This document shows positions 25,272 through 33,254 of a stretch of 64,000 nt of DNA, piece by piece. The stretch lies in NCBI RefSeq assembly GCF_047238305.1, contig NZ_JBDFMO010000001.1, positions 3,720,001 through 3,784,000 of the forward strand. The letters are read 5' to 3'. Position 1 is the first letter of the stretch. Each line of letters opens with the position of its first letter. The position numbers and the translations under genes were made by a program. The stretch is from Ferdinandcohnia sp047238305 (GTDB lineage Bacteria > Bacillota > Bacilli > Bacillales > Bacillaceae_L). The notes beneath the pieces are model-generated. The model searched no databases and was not told where the DNA came from. It saw only the letters and a list, made by a program, of their open reading frames with translations.

Positions 25272-26303
25272 TTATTTATTCTTATCAAGATTCTCTAAAT
25301 AGTGGAGTGCGTCTTCAAATGTATCAACAGGTACGATTTTCATATCACTCTTGATATCCTTCGCCGTCGCTAAGGCTTGGCGATAATCTGAATCTGCTGC
25401 CCCATTTTCATTTGGTGCAAAGAAAATATCCACATCGGAATTATTGGCAGCTACGATTTTTTGACCTATTCCACCGATTGGACCAACTTGTCCATCGATA
25501 TTAATTGTACCTGTACCTGCAATACGCAATCCGTGGGTTAGGTCCTTTTCAGTTAATTGATTATAGATTTCAAGAGTAAACATAAGTCCGGCAGAAGGAC
25601 CTCCAATTTTTTTGGTATCTATTTCGATTTTCGGGTCGGTCACCACTTCAATATCTGTAATTAATTCAATTCCAATTCCAATTTTATCAGGATTTTTTGG
25701 AAATGGAGCAAGTGGAACAGAAACTGTTTTCTCTTCTCCATTTCGTTCGACTGAGATTTTAATGACTTCATTTTCTTTCTTTCCGGCTACATACTCCATA
25801 AATTCTGTATGTTCTTCGATTGGCTTTCCATCCACTTCAAAAATTCGATCACCTGCTTTTAGTTCTTTTTCCGCAGGCATCCCTTCAACGATTCCCATTA
25901 TGTAAATTCCATGATTTTTGACAGTTACAGGCTTGTTTGCATGCTGATAAGCAACAGTGATTGCTGATTCCTGTGAGTCCTCCATATAAAACAGTTGTCG
26001 ATTGGTATATTCCTCATCACTTTCATTCTCACGTCTTACATGATTAATCGGTAAAATTTCATGATACTTTTGTAACTTCGCAAATCCATAACTAAAAATA
26101 TTTGCTTGCCCCATGCGAATCGTCGTTAACATGAATTCACCTTCATCTTTAAAGCCATTTTCCACATCAATAATTGGAGCAAGCTCTGTCGCCATTCCAG
26201 GCTTAGTCACGTAATATGGGAGTTGGATAAAGGTGCCTAGAATCGCTAGCACCACCCCAACTGCAAGAGCTTTTAAATAAGCCTTATTTCTCTTTTTCTT
26301 CAT
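25272..26303 (-). CDS. ylbL: membrane-anchored PDZ/Lon-type serine protease YlbL (SepM family)
   Basis: Extracytoplasmic protease of the SepM/YlbL family. One N-terminal membrane segment (about 10-30), a PDZ domain (about 125-200) and an S16-like protease domain with Ser237 in GGPSAG and Lys282 in GGIGQK, the Ser-Lys dyad. It has 343 aa. In B. subtilis YlbL acts with CtpA in degrading the DNA-damage division inhibitor YneA. The start overlaps the end of ylbK by 20 nt, so they form an operon. Confidence 0.92.
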   Translation of the reverse strand: MKKKRNKAYLKALAVGVVLAILGTFIQLPYYVTKPGMATELAPIIDVENGFKDEGEFMLTTIRMGQANIFSYGFAKLQKYHEILPINHVRRENESDEEYTNRQLFYMEDSQESAITVAYQHANKPVTVKNHGIYIMGIVEGMPAEKELKAGDRIFEVDGKPIEEHTEFMEYVAGKKENEVIKISVERNGEEKTVSVPLAPFPKNPDKIGIGIELITDIEVVTDPKIEIDTKKIGGPSAGLMFTLEIYNQLTEKDLTHGLRIAGTGTINIDGQVGPIGGIGQKIVAANNSDVDIFFAPNENGAADSDYRQALATAKDIKSDMKIVPVDTFEDALHYLENLDKNK

Positions 26304-27090
26304 TCAACAAAGACTCCTTCCACTTTGAAATTGCCTCTTGGATTGCGGGAAGATGTTTTCTCGTTTCTTCTTCCCCAGCTAGGATAATGTCCTCAATATT
26401 TGTGAAAGCACGTGCACTATAATGTCCAACATGTGGTCGGATCATAATATCAGAAGAAAATTCACCATACTTCACAAGCTCCTTTTGCATAATATCAATA
26501 CTTTGTAAAATCACATCAAAAATTGAAGTAACCTCTTCATTTATTTTAACATGTGAGACGTCAACCGCAATAACTATATCAGCTCCCATATCTTTTGCCA
26601 CGGAAATAGGAACCCGATCAATTACACCACCATCTACAAGAATTCGACCCTCTATTTTTTCAGGAACAAAAATTCCGGGGATGGCAATGCTTGCTCGAAC
26701 TGCATCTGCGACAGGTCCATCTCGAAACACTACTTTTTCACCAGTCAATAAATCAGTTGCAACAATACCTATAGGAATATCTAGTTGCTCGATGTTTTTC
26801 CCATGGGTAAAGACACGAATTAATTCCTTTACTCTTTTTCCTGCAATAAAACCCATCTTCGGTACAGTGAAATCCAAATAATACTTCCGCTTAAAAGCAA
26901 GTGCAAGCTTATACAGTCGATCGATATCTAATCCCGCTCCATAGAAACTTGCAACCAATGAACCCATGCTTGTTCCTGCAATAAGATGGATTGGAATTTT
27001 ATTTTCTAAAAGTACTTTAATGACACCTAAATGGGCGAATCCTCTTGCACCACCCGACCCAAGTGCCAATCCAATTATAGGTTTGTTCAT
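26284..27090 (-). CDS. ylbK: patatin-like phospholipase family protein YlbK
   Basis: Predicted serine acyl hydrolase of the bacterial patatin/RssA type. The oxyanion loop LGSGGARGFAH, the nucleophile Ser41 in GTSMG and Asp153 in DGGVIDRVP form the Ser-Asp dyad. It has 268 aa and no signal peptide. The start ATG 27090 (MNKPIIGLAL) has GGGG 9 nt upstream. The lipid substrate is unknown. The coding end overlaps ylbL. Confidence 0.9.
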   Translation of the reverse strand: MNKPIIGLALGSGGARGFAHLGVIKVLLENKIPIHLIAGTSMGSLVASFYGAGLDIDRLYKLALAFKRKYYLDFTVPKMGFIAGKRVKELIRVFTHGKNIEQLDIPIGIVATDLLTGEKVVFRDGPVADAVRASIAIPGIFVPEKIEGRILVDGGVIDRVPISVAKDMGADIVIAVDVSHVKINEEVTSIFDVILQSIDIMQKELVKYGEFSSDIMIRPHVGHYSARAFTNIEDIILAGEEETRKHLPAIQEAISKWKESLLNEEKEK

Positions 27091-27359
27091 TCGAATCATC
27101 CCCTGAGTGAATTTTATTAAATTGATATCATTATATGAAAAAAGAATTGAAAACTTGTACATTCTTTTGGTCTAAATTTGCTACCTGTCCACGTATATTT
27201 AAATAGATGCACAAACCATACGGTTGTTTTTGCATTTTTCATTTTTTCTAATGAGCATTCTAGAAAACTATAGGGGATTGTGAAAATTGTGGGCTCTTTT
27301 AATCTATCACTTATATGATCTCACTGTATAAAAAGAAGACTTCAGTAGGAGGAGTACCA

Positions 27360-28586
27360 TTGATACGTTCTAGATTTAAAACAGTAACAATTGCAGCAGG
27401 AATTTCATTATTAACAATTGCACTTATTTATTTTCCAAAAGAATCACTGGAAGCTTCGAGGGTTGGTCTGGAAATGTGGTGGAAGATTGTATTTCCTTCC
27501 TTACTCCCTTTCTTAATACTATCAGAGTTATTAATTGGTTTTGGGATTGTTAAATTCATCGGCGTTCTATTTGAGCCATTAATGAGACCTCTATTCCGAG
27601 TCCCGGGTGTGGGTGGATTTGCCTGGGCTATGGGGATGGCTTCAGGATTTCCGGCAGGAGCAAAATTGGCTGCACGACTAAGACAGGAGAAACAGATTAC
27701 GAGGGTTGAAGCAGAAAGACTTGTTTCCTTCGCAAATGCTTCAAATCCCCTTTTTATATTTGCCGCTATTTCCGTCGGTTTTTTTGAAAATCCAGAGTTA
27801 GGCATCTTACTTGCAGTCAGCCATTATGTTGGCAATTTTTGTGTGGGTTTAATCATGAGATTCCATGGTAAAAAAGGGGATGAACAAACACCTAAAGATG
27901 AAGATAAGAAAAGCATCATTGTAAAAGCTTTACAGGAGCTTCACCGAACCAGACTAAAGGAAAAAAGACCATTTGGTCAATTATTAGGTGACGCTGTAAC
28001 TACCTCTATTCATACATTGTTAATGATCGGCGGATTTATCATTCTATTTTCTGTTTTTAACAAGCTCCTTTCACTCATTAATGTGATTGCATTAGTTGGG
28101 GCTGGACTATCCATTTTATTAAAACTCTTTCAATTGCCTACAGAACTTAGCATCCCACTTATTTCTGGAATTTTTGAAATAACCACTGGTTCAATGATGA
28201 CAAGTAAATTGGAACATATTGACTTACTCCCTAAAGTAATTACAGTAAGTTTTATCCTAGGATTTTGTGGACTTTCTGTTCAAGCACAGGTTGCAAGCAT
28301 TTTAGCAGAAACAGATGTTAGGTTTAAACCATTTTTTATTGCGCGAATTATGCACGGATTTTTAGCAGGGGTCCTTACATTTCTTTTATGGGATCCACTT
28401 TACGCAAAAAATGCTGGCTCAGAGGAAACTCTCGGTGTTTTCTCTCCATTCGTTTCGGAACAGACTTCCGTTTGGATCGAATCGTTATGGAACGGGTTAT
28501 TAACGTACGGACCACTCGTGACGATTATTTCGTTGTTAGGTTATATTGTCGTATACTCAACCAAAATGAAAAGCCCTCGCATTTAA
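27360..28586 (+). CDS. ylbJ: sporulation integral membrane protein YlbJ
   Basis: Polytopic membrane protein required for normal spore formation in B. subtilis; related to SpoVV, a nucleoside-transporter-like (gate domain) protein. About nine membrane segments, with conserved WWKIVFPSLLPF, MGMASGFPAGAK and NASNPLFIF. It starts with TTG (27360), 7 nt after AGGAGG, giving 408 aa, the length of the B. subtilis protein. It is divergent from ylbK and convergent with coaD. Confidence 0.92.
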   Translation: MIRSRFKTVTIAAGISLLTIALIYFPKESLEASRVGLEMWWKIVFPSLLPFLILSELLIGFGIVKFIGVLFEPLMRPLFRVPGVGGFAWAMGMASGFPAGAKLAARLRQEKQITRVEAERLVSFANASNPLFIFAAISVGFFENPELGILLAVSHYVGNFCVGLIMRFHGKKGDEQTPKDEDKKSIIVKALQELHRTRLKEKRPFGQLLGDAVTTSIHTLLMIGGFIILFSVFNKLLSLINVIALVGAGLSILLKLFQLPTELSIPLISGIFEITTGSMMTSKLEHIDLLPKVITVSFILGFCGLSVQAQVASILAETDVRFKPFFIARIMHGFLAGVLTFLLWDPLYAKNAGSEETLGVFSPFVSEQTSVWIESLWNGLLTYGPLVTIISLLGYIVVYSTKMKSPRI

Positions 28587-28600
28587 TTTGCAGGGCTTTT
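28569..28600. terminator. bidirectional terminator between ylbJ and coaD
   Basis: AAAAGCCCT(c)GCA pairs with TGC(a)GGGCTTTT. It overlaps the last codons of both convergent genes. Confidence 0.85.
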
Positions 28601-29074
28601 GAATTTCTCTTTGAGCGCCAACTCAACGGGCTTTGGTACAAGTTCGGAAATTTCTCCATGATATTTAGCAGCTTCCTTCACAATACTTGAGCTTAAGAAG
28701 GAATATTGATTATTTGTCATCATAAAAAAAGTTTCAATTTCTTCATTTAAGATACGATTCATTGAAGTTATTTGCATTTCGTACTCAAAATCCGAAACAG
28801 CACGAAGGCCTCGTAAAATTGCATTCGCATTCTTTTGGCTCGCATAGTCCATCAATAGGCCTGAAAAGGATTCAACTTCAATATTATGTAAATCTTTCGT
28901 ACTTTCCTGTAGCAGTTGTATTCGTTCTTCTACTGTGAACAAAGGTTGTTTAGAAGAATTATTTAATACACACACATACATTTTATCAAACACCCTTGCT
29001 CCTCTTTTGATAATATCGAGGTGCCCATTTGTTACTGGATCAAAACTCCCTGGGCAGACGGCAATTCTAGTCAT
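28583..29074 (-). CDS. coaD: pantetheine-phosphate adenylyltransferase CoaD
   Basis: Penultimate step of CoA synthesis: 4'-phosphopantetheine plus ATP to dephospho-CoA. CPGSFDPVTNGHLDII carries the TxGH nucleotidyltransferase motif and the C-terminal SSSIVKEAAKYHG supplies the ISSS-type ATP loop. It has 163 aa with AAAGGGG upstream. It forms an operon with rsmD, 14 nt apart, as in most bacilli. Confidence 0.96.
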   Translation of the reverse strand: MTRIAVCPGSFDPVTNGHLDIIKRGARVFDKMYVCVLNNSSKQPLFTVEERIQLLQESTKDLHNIEVESFSGLLMDYASQKNANAILRGLRAVSDFEYEMQITSMNRILNEEIETFFMMTNNQYSFLSSSIVKEAAKYHGEISELVPKPVELALKEKFKSPAN

Positions 29075-29088
29075 TTCGTTTCCCCTTT

Positions 29089-29646
29089 CTATTCCTCTTC
29101 ATGTCTATATATAGATACCCCAATGATTCCATACACTTCATGACGAACTAAACGGAGGTTGCCAATGGATTGCTCTAACAAAACATCTGACCCATGTTCC
29201 GCTACAATATAACCTTGTTTCGTTAACAACTGATGTTTGCTAATTTCTTCAATTAACTCTGTTAATTTTTGTTGTTTATAAGGTGGGTCTAAAAGGATTA
29301 CATTAAATTGAATATCCCGTTTTACAATGGCCTTTAATGCTCGGAAGGCTTCGTTTCGATACACCTCTGCATGGTCAACAAGTCGGCATGTTTCTAAATT
29401 TCCTTTAATCGTTTGAATTGCTTTTTGATCACGGTCAACAAATATGACCTTATCGATTCCACGGCTTAGAGCCTCAATTCCAAGTCCTCCGCTTCCTCCA
29501 AATAAATCAAGTCCATTCCCTCCATCAAAATATGGCCCGATGATATTAAAGATGGCTTCTTTCACTTTGTCTGTTGTTGGTCTAGTAGACACCCCTGGTA
29601 CCGCTTTCAAGTGAATACCTTTTTTCGACCCGGATACGACTCTCAC
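29089..29646 (-). CDS. rsmD: 16S rRNA m2G966 methyltransferase RsmD (YlbH)
   Basis: SAM-dependent N2-methylation of G966 of 16S rRNA. The SAM loop GLDLFGGSGGLGIEALSRG, acidic FVDRD and catalytic DPPY (ILLDPPYKQQ) are present. The start is GTG 29646 (MRVVSGSKKG), matching the family start and about 5 nt after GGTGAT; GTGs at 29658 and 29655 are alternatives. It gives 185 aa and precedes coaD. A structured-RNA-like region lies about 170 nt upstream. Confidence 0.94.
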   Translation of the reverse strand: MRVVSGSKKGIHLKAVPGVSTRPTTDKVKEAIFNIIGPYFDGGNGLDLFGGSGGLGIEALSRGIDKVIFVDRDQKAIQTIKGNLETCRLVDHAEVYRNEAFRALKAIVKRDIQFNVILLDPPYKQQKLTELIEEISKHQLLTKQGYIVAEHGSDVLLEQSIGNLRLVRHEVYGIIGVSIYRHEEE

Positions 29647-29818
29647 TTCTATCACCACTGTCTATGTAAATTGAATATCATAATCCTATCATAAACGTAA
29701 ACGTTTGTTAATGAAATACGAAAAATTCTAGGTCTTATGTCTAGCAAAAATTTTACTCGGATAATAAAAATATGTAACATGATGTATACACAATTTTCAA
29801 TTGGTCATAATTAGTAAT

Positions 29819-29977
29819 AACAACATCATTCGAGGATGTTGTTGCCAACCGCGGAGAAGACTTACGTTTCCCCATAAGTTCTTCCTCCGGTTTCTCCTCT
29901 CCCTTTGCCTTCTTCCATGTGAACGGTAACGAAAAACATGGAATGGAAGGACCCTGCAGACTTGCAGGGTTTTTTTG
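29819..29977 (+). ncRNA. candidate structured RNA beside rsmD (ylbH-leader region)
   Basis: A 159-nt region with three successive hairpins and a terminator. P1: AACAACATC/GATGTTGTT. P2: 29849-29866 pairs with 29873-29890 with several G-U pairs. P3: CCTTCTTCCATGT pairs with ACATGGAATGGAAGG with a 2-nt bulge and a 15-nt loop gaacggtaacgaaaa. A terminator at 29951-29977 follows. Rfam has a ylbH leader RNA upstream of ylbH in Bacillus, which this may be. The terminator is on the plus strand, divergent from rsmD. No clear promoter was found. Confidence 0.5.
29951..29977 (+). terminator. terminator ending the candidate RNA
   Basis: ACCCTGCA, loop GACT, TGCAGGGT, then TTTTTT on the plus strand. No gene on the plus strand ends before it, so it implies an RNA transcript or attenuates the next gene. 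Confidence 0.85.
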
Positions 29978-30048
29978 TTTTAATTGTTAATTCAAATCTA
30001 TTCATGATAAAGTAGACATGGTAAATATGAATTTGAGGGGAATTTAGT

Positions 30049-30438
30049 ATGATACAACGTTTTATTGAGATAGGTGAAGGATACTCAGATATATATGAAC
30101 TCCTTGAGCTTATAAGAGGAAATAGGCACCGAGTTTCTAAGCTATTTGCATTTCACACAACTATCCAGGATAAACAGGTTACCTCTTTGGCTGTGGCATT
30201 TCAACCGACAATTCCTGGGGATTTCCAAGCGGTCTATATTTGTAGAGAAGGAATTCCAAATCCTGATGTCAAACCAAATCAACGCTACACTCTTTTTGAG
30301 GAGGTAGCGAAGAAACTAGATTTACAAATCATCACACTAGAAGTAAAGCCTTCTACGATGTTCCATGAAAAAGAACTCTATTATCAGCATTTAATCGGGA
30401 TTTTACGAATGAACCGCTATCTCCCGCCGATGAAATAA
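30049..30438 (+). CDS. conserved Bacillaceae protein of unknown function
   Basis: A 129-aa soluble protein starting MIQRFIEIGEGYSDIYELLEL. No signal peptide or membrane segment. FQAVYICREGIPNPDVKPNQRY and ITLEVKPSTMFHEKELYYQHL look like conserved blocks. The ATG has GAGGGG upstream. It lies divergent from rsmD, just after the candidate RNA and its terminator, and convergent with ylbG. I do not recognise a function; old annotations for small proteins of this kind should not be trusted without checking. Confidence 0.8.
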   Translation: MIQRFIEIGEGYSDIYELLELIRGNRHRVSKLFAFHTTIQDKQVTSLAVAFQPTIPGDFQAVYICREGIPNPDVKPNQRYTLFEEVAKKLDLQIITLEVKPSTMFHEKELYYQHLIGILRMNRYLPPMK

Positions 30439-30441
30439 GCA

Positions 30442-30486
30442 AAAAAAGCTTATCAAAAGCAAGATGCCTTTGATAAGCTTTTTTAT
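30442..30486. terminator. bidirectional terminator before ylbG
   Basis: AAAAAAGCTTATCAAA pairs perfectly with TTTGATAAGCTTTTTT around 11 nt. It serves the plus-strand gene at 30049 and ylbG. Confidence 0.9.
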
Positions 30487-30758
30487 AAACCAATCTTATA
30501 GTCGTATTCCTTTGCACGATCTGGTTTTTTATTCTCAAATTCAATCTTCAAAAATGGTTTATAAGACGGCTCCACCCTTTTTACAAAGGCAAGTGAATTT
30601 AATTTTTCTACAATTGAATCCGTATTTTCCATATCGTTATAGAGGACCACGTATTTTAGTCGTTTAGACACATAATGAATATTGCCAAATTTACGCAGCA
30701 TTTTTGAATGTTTGAGCGAATGTAGCCAAACGATAATTCCTTGGCGTTGTCCAATCAT
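30483..30758 (-). CDS. ylbG: DUF2129 family protein YlbG
   Basis: A 91-aa conserved cytoplasmic protein of the UPF0298/DUF2129 family (QGIIVWLHSLKHSKMLRKFG... YVVLYNDM). No catalytic motif is known. AAGGAG lies upstream of the ATG. It follows ylbF, as in B. subtilis. Confidence 0.9.
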   Translation of the reverse strand: MIGQRQGIIVWLHSLKHSKMLRKFGNIHYVSKRLKYVVLYNDMENTDSIVEKLNSLAFVKRVEPSYKPFLKIEFENKKPDRAKEYDYKIGL

Positions 30759-30899
30759 TGTGTTTTCTCCTTATTTCATTAGATTACATTAGATTATTTA
30801 ATAGTGTAGCATAACAAGTTAAAATTTTACAATATGAAATAAAGTAGAAAACTTACCTTTTTCTGAAAATGACCTTAGCATGTGCTATTTTTAATAGCA

Positions 30900-31343
30900 T
30901 TATTTACAACCGCAAGCTCCACCACTTCCACAGCCTCCACCACAGCTCGAGATGGAATCAAAATAAGGATTCCCAGTTGGGACTTTAATATGCTTTGATA
31001 CAGCTCCACCTAGTAGTACGCTAATTTCATCAAGCACCTTTTGTAAATTATCCTCAGCCTTTTTAAAATTAGCAATGGATTCTTGAAGATCAAGCTCTCT
31101 TTTTAATTCCCTAGTCTCCTTTGAAACTGTTCGAAAATCAGGATGGTATTTCCCAAATCGTTGAACCTCATCATATTTTTCCTTCATTCTTTGAAAATCA
31201 GCGATTAACTTTTGTGCTTCTCTATCTTGTTGTAAATTATATAAACAGCTTCGGTATTCCTCTGCTAGTTCTGAATGTAGAATCATTGATGAAATTTCTT
31301 GAGCCTCGTCAAGAATTTCAATTTTTTCAATTGTGGCAATCAA
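30900..31343 (-). CDS. ylbF: YlbF, Y-complex subunit controlling RNase Y
   Basis: With YmcA and YaaT this forms the Y-complex, an iron-sulfur-binding specificity factor for RNase Y that affects competence, sporulation and biofilm. A helical YlbF/YmcA domain (QRFGKYHPDF, KRELDLQESIANFKKAE) fills most of the 147 aa. The tail carries a Cys-rich CGGGCGSGGACGC motif like that of the B. subtilis protein. The start is TTG 31343 (MIATIEKIEIL), 8 nt after GGAGG; an upstream ATG overlaps that site. Confidence 0.92.
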   Translation of the reverse strand: MIATIEKIEILDEAQEISSMILHSELAEEYRSCLYNLQQDREAQKLIADFQRMKEKYDEVQRFGKYHPDFRTVSKETRELKRELDLQESIANFKKAEDNLQKVLDEISVLLGGAVSKHIKVPTGNPYFDSISSCGGGCGSGGACGCK

Positions 31344-31420
31344 AATTAACACCTCCATATTCACTATACCACGAATTTTTACGAATCGCATCTACTGCAA
31401 AAACGAAAAGCTAATAAAAT

Positions 31421-31828
31421 TTAGTAAATTTGGACATGAATTTTATGTTCAAGAGGATATTTAGTTAAGTCATTATGTACAACTTGAATCGTTAATGTAT
31501 GTTCTCCCTTAGAAAGACCTCGAATAATAAAGGCTGCTGTCGAAATTTTTTCTATCCTCTTCCCATCGACCATGACATTAAGATGACCCTCTCCATCTCT
31601 TTTTTGTCCACCACTTTGTTTAAATGTAAAATTCGAAATTATGCACTCTAGATATACATCATTACCTCTAACTTGATGCTCAACTTCAAAGGATCGCTCG
31701 ATTTCCACCTCACTGGTTTCGCTGAAATAGGGTTGGTTAATGTTCTCGGCTGCAACGGATATTTCATTTATGTGAATCAGGGAGCATAGAAAAGAAAAAA
31801 GTAAAAAAAACTTGCACACATTCTTCAA
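31421..31828 (-). CDS. secreted beta-rich protein of unknown function
   Basis: A 135-aa protein with a signal peptide (MKNVCKFFLLFSFLCSLIHI..., cleavage probably after SVAA). The mature part alternates strands, with GEGHLNVMVDGKRI and GLSKGEHTLTIQVVHNDL, an immunoglobulin-like sandwich pattern seen in secreted binding domains. No catalytic residues are evident. It lies between the ylbD-ylbE terminator and ylbF. It is not part of the B. subtilis ylb series as I know it. Confidence 0.7.
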   Translation of the reverse strand: MKNVCKFFLLFSFLCSLIHINEISVAAENINQPYFSETSEVEIERSFEVEHQVRGNDVYLECIISNFTFKQSGGQKRDGEGHLNVMVDGKRIEKISTAAFIIRGLSKGEHTLTIQVVHNDLTKYPLEHKIHVQIY

Positions 31829-31877
31829 CTCCTTTTTTCCTAGTTTTTCCTTGAACCCTTTAAATATCCTTGAGCAT

Positions 31878-31910
31878 TAAAAAGAAGGAGCCCAAAAATC
31901 GTGCGGCTCC
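31878..31910 (-). terminator. terminator of ylbD-ylbE
   Basis: On the minus strand GGAGCC, 12 nt, GGCTCC, then TTCTTTTT. It ends the ylbD-ylbE operon. Confidence 0.7.
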
Positions 31911-31914
31911 ATCC

Positions 31915-32154
31915 TTAATCACTTTGTCGCATCCCTTGATACATCTGTAGCATAAATGAGGCCATCTCTAAAGACTGGTTTATTTTTTGTACTTTATGTG
32001 GAATGGTTTGTTTGAAATAAGCCTTTGCCTCATTTTCCAAGATGTGAAAGTCTCTTGGATTTCTCGTTAATTTACGGTACCAAACTGGATTTTGACGGAC
32101 AAACGCTTGTAATTGTTTTTTGGATTTGAGGTATTCGTATGTTTCTTGTCGCAT
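31915..32154 (-). CDS. ylbE: YlbE-like protein
   Basis: A 79-aa soluble protein of the YlbE family (MRQETYEYLKSKKQLQAFVRQNPVWYRKLTRNP pattern, YFKQTIPHKV, MASFMLQMYQGM). The function is unknown. The start ATG 32154 follows AAGGGAG; the upstream in-frame GTG is part of that site. It directly follows ylbD in one operon. Confidence 0.88.
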   Translation of the reverse strand: MRQETYEYLKSKKQLQAFVRQNPVWYRKLTRNPRDFHILENEAKAYFKQTIPHKVQKINQSLEMASFMLQMYQGMRQSD

Positions 32155-32172
32155 CCTAAACTCCCTTCTCAC
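32113..32172. other. ylbD-ylbE junction
   Basis: The ylbD stop lies 18 nt before the ylbE ATG, and the ylbE ribosome site AAGGGAG falls in that gap, so both are made from one message. Confidence 0.5.
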
Positions 32173-32562
32173 CTAATCTTTGCGAAAAGCAAAAGGATGT
32201 TGATGCTTTTGGGTAGGGTTCACTTGCTGTTGATTTTCATCCCCACGAAACTGGTGAATAACAGCCTGAATGGTGGAAATGGCTTCGCCAACATTTGTGA
32301 TAGTCTGCTGGAGATTATCCATATCAGCATTTTTGATGGATGAAAATATTTTTCCAATAAAATCTCCTTTTCCACTATCCTCTTTTTTACTATCTTTATC
32401 TTTAAACTTTTTCCACTTCTCATCTTCCTCACCGAGTATATACCAGTCTTCATATACTTCCTGCCACTTAAGTGTTCCTTTTCTCACTTCCTGAACAAGT
32501 AAAGGATGTTTTTTGACGAAGGCTTTAAATTCCTGAACGGTTGGATGAAGTTTTCTCCCCAT
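32173..32562 (-). CDS. ylbD: YlbD spore-coat-type protein
   Basis: A 129-aa protein of the YlbD coat family, reported as a minor spore coat component in B. subtilis. It opens MGRKLHPTVQEFKAFVKKHP and has a Lys/Asp/Glu-rich centre (WKKFKDKDSKKED) and a Gln/His-rich end. Start ATG 32562 has GAGGTG upstream. First gene of the ylbD-ylbE pair. Confidence 0.85.
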   Translation of the reverse strand: MGRKLHPTVQEFKAFVKKHPLLVQEVRKGTLKWQEVYEDWYILGEEDEKWKKFKDKDSKKEDSGKGDFIGKIFSSIKNADMDNLQQTITNVGEAISTIQAVIHQFRGDENQQQVNPTQKHQHPFAFRKD

Positions 32563-32701
32563 ATAAATCACCTCGATATTCATACAATTGCCTACTATAG
32601 TTTATCTTTATTAAATTGAATGGTTCGCCCAAATTGCCAAAACGATATGTATATTGATAAAATGAGAATAATAAAAATATTATGGATTTGAGGTTATGAT
32701 A

Positions 32702-33199
32702 ATGGAAGATCGGATTTTGCATAAATTACAAACATTTTTCCTAGAAGCAGATGAAAAAGAAAAACAAACAATGGAACATGTAATCGATGCGGTGATTCGT
32801 AAACAAACAAAAGAAAATGGCTCCTATATTGGAGCCTTATTGCAAACAAACCGGCGTGTTGTTGATGACGAAACCTATGAAATTATTATTCCAAATACGG
32901 AACTTATTCAAAATCCATTACAAATTGTCCATGGTGGTATCACTGCCACTTTACTTGACTCTGCAATGGGTTCGGTAGTACACCATGTCCTCCCTCGAGA
33001 AAAAGCCGCTGTAACAACCGAAATGAAAATAAATTACGTGGCACCAGGAATCGGAAAAGAATTACGATGTGTAGCACACATGATTCATAAAGGAACAAAA
33101 ATATGTGTAACCGAAGGAAAGGTATACCGTGATGACGGAAGATTAATCGCACATGCGACCGGAAGTTTCTTTATTATTGATCGACCTGCAACAAATTAA
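32702..33199 (+). CDS. PaaI-type hotdog thioesterase
   Basis: A 165-aa protein with the hotdog fold of PaaI-like acyl-CoA thioesterases: VHGGITATLLDSAMGSVVHH carries the HGG and Asp catalytic elements and the hot-dog helix, followed by TTEMKINYVAP. An N-terminal extension of about 60 residues is longer than in minimal PaaI. Start ATG 32702 lies 8 nt after GAGG; an ATG two codons earlier is too close. It is alone on the plus strand between ylbD and ylbC. The substrate is unknown. Confidence 0.85.
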   Translation: MEDRILHKLQTFFLEADEKEKQTMEHVIDAVIRKQTKENGSYIGALLQTNRRVVDDETYEIIIPNTELIQNPLQIVHGGITATLLDSAMGSVVHHVLPREKAAVTTEMKINYVAPGIGKELRCVAHMIHKGTKICVTEGKVYRDDGRLIAHATGSFFIIDRPATN

Positions 33200-33206
33200 A
33201 CACGAT

Positions 33207-33254
33207 ATAAAAGACCTGTAAGCGAAACCTTGTCAGGATCGCTTACTGGTCTTC
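33207..33254. terminator. terminator between the thioesterase gene and ylbC
   Basis: AAGACC(t)GTAAGCG pairs with CGCTTAC(t)GGTCTT around 15 nt. On the minus strand it runs into TCTTTTAT, fitting ylbC termination. Confidence 0.7.

Noticed and set aside
29690..29715. AAACGT/ACGTTT palindrome upstream of rsmD as an operator or cre
   Set aside because: Two core mismatches to cre and the element is short and AT-rich; chance is likely.
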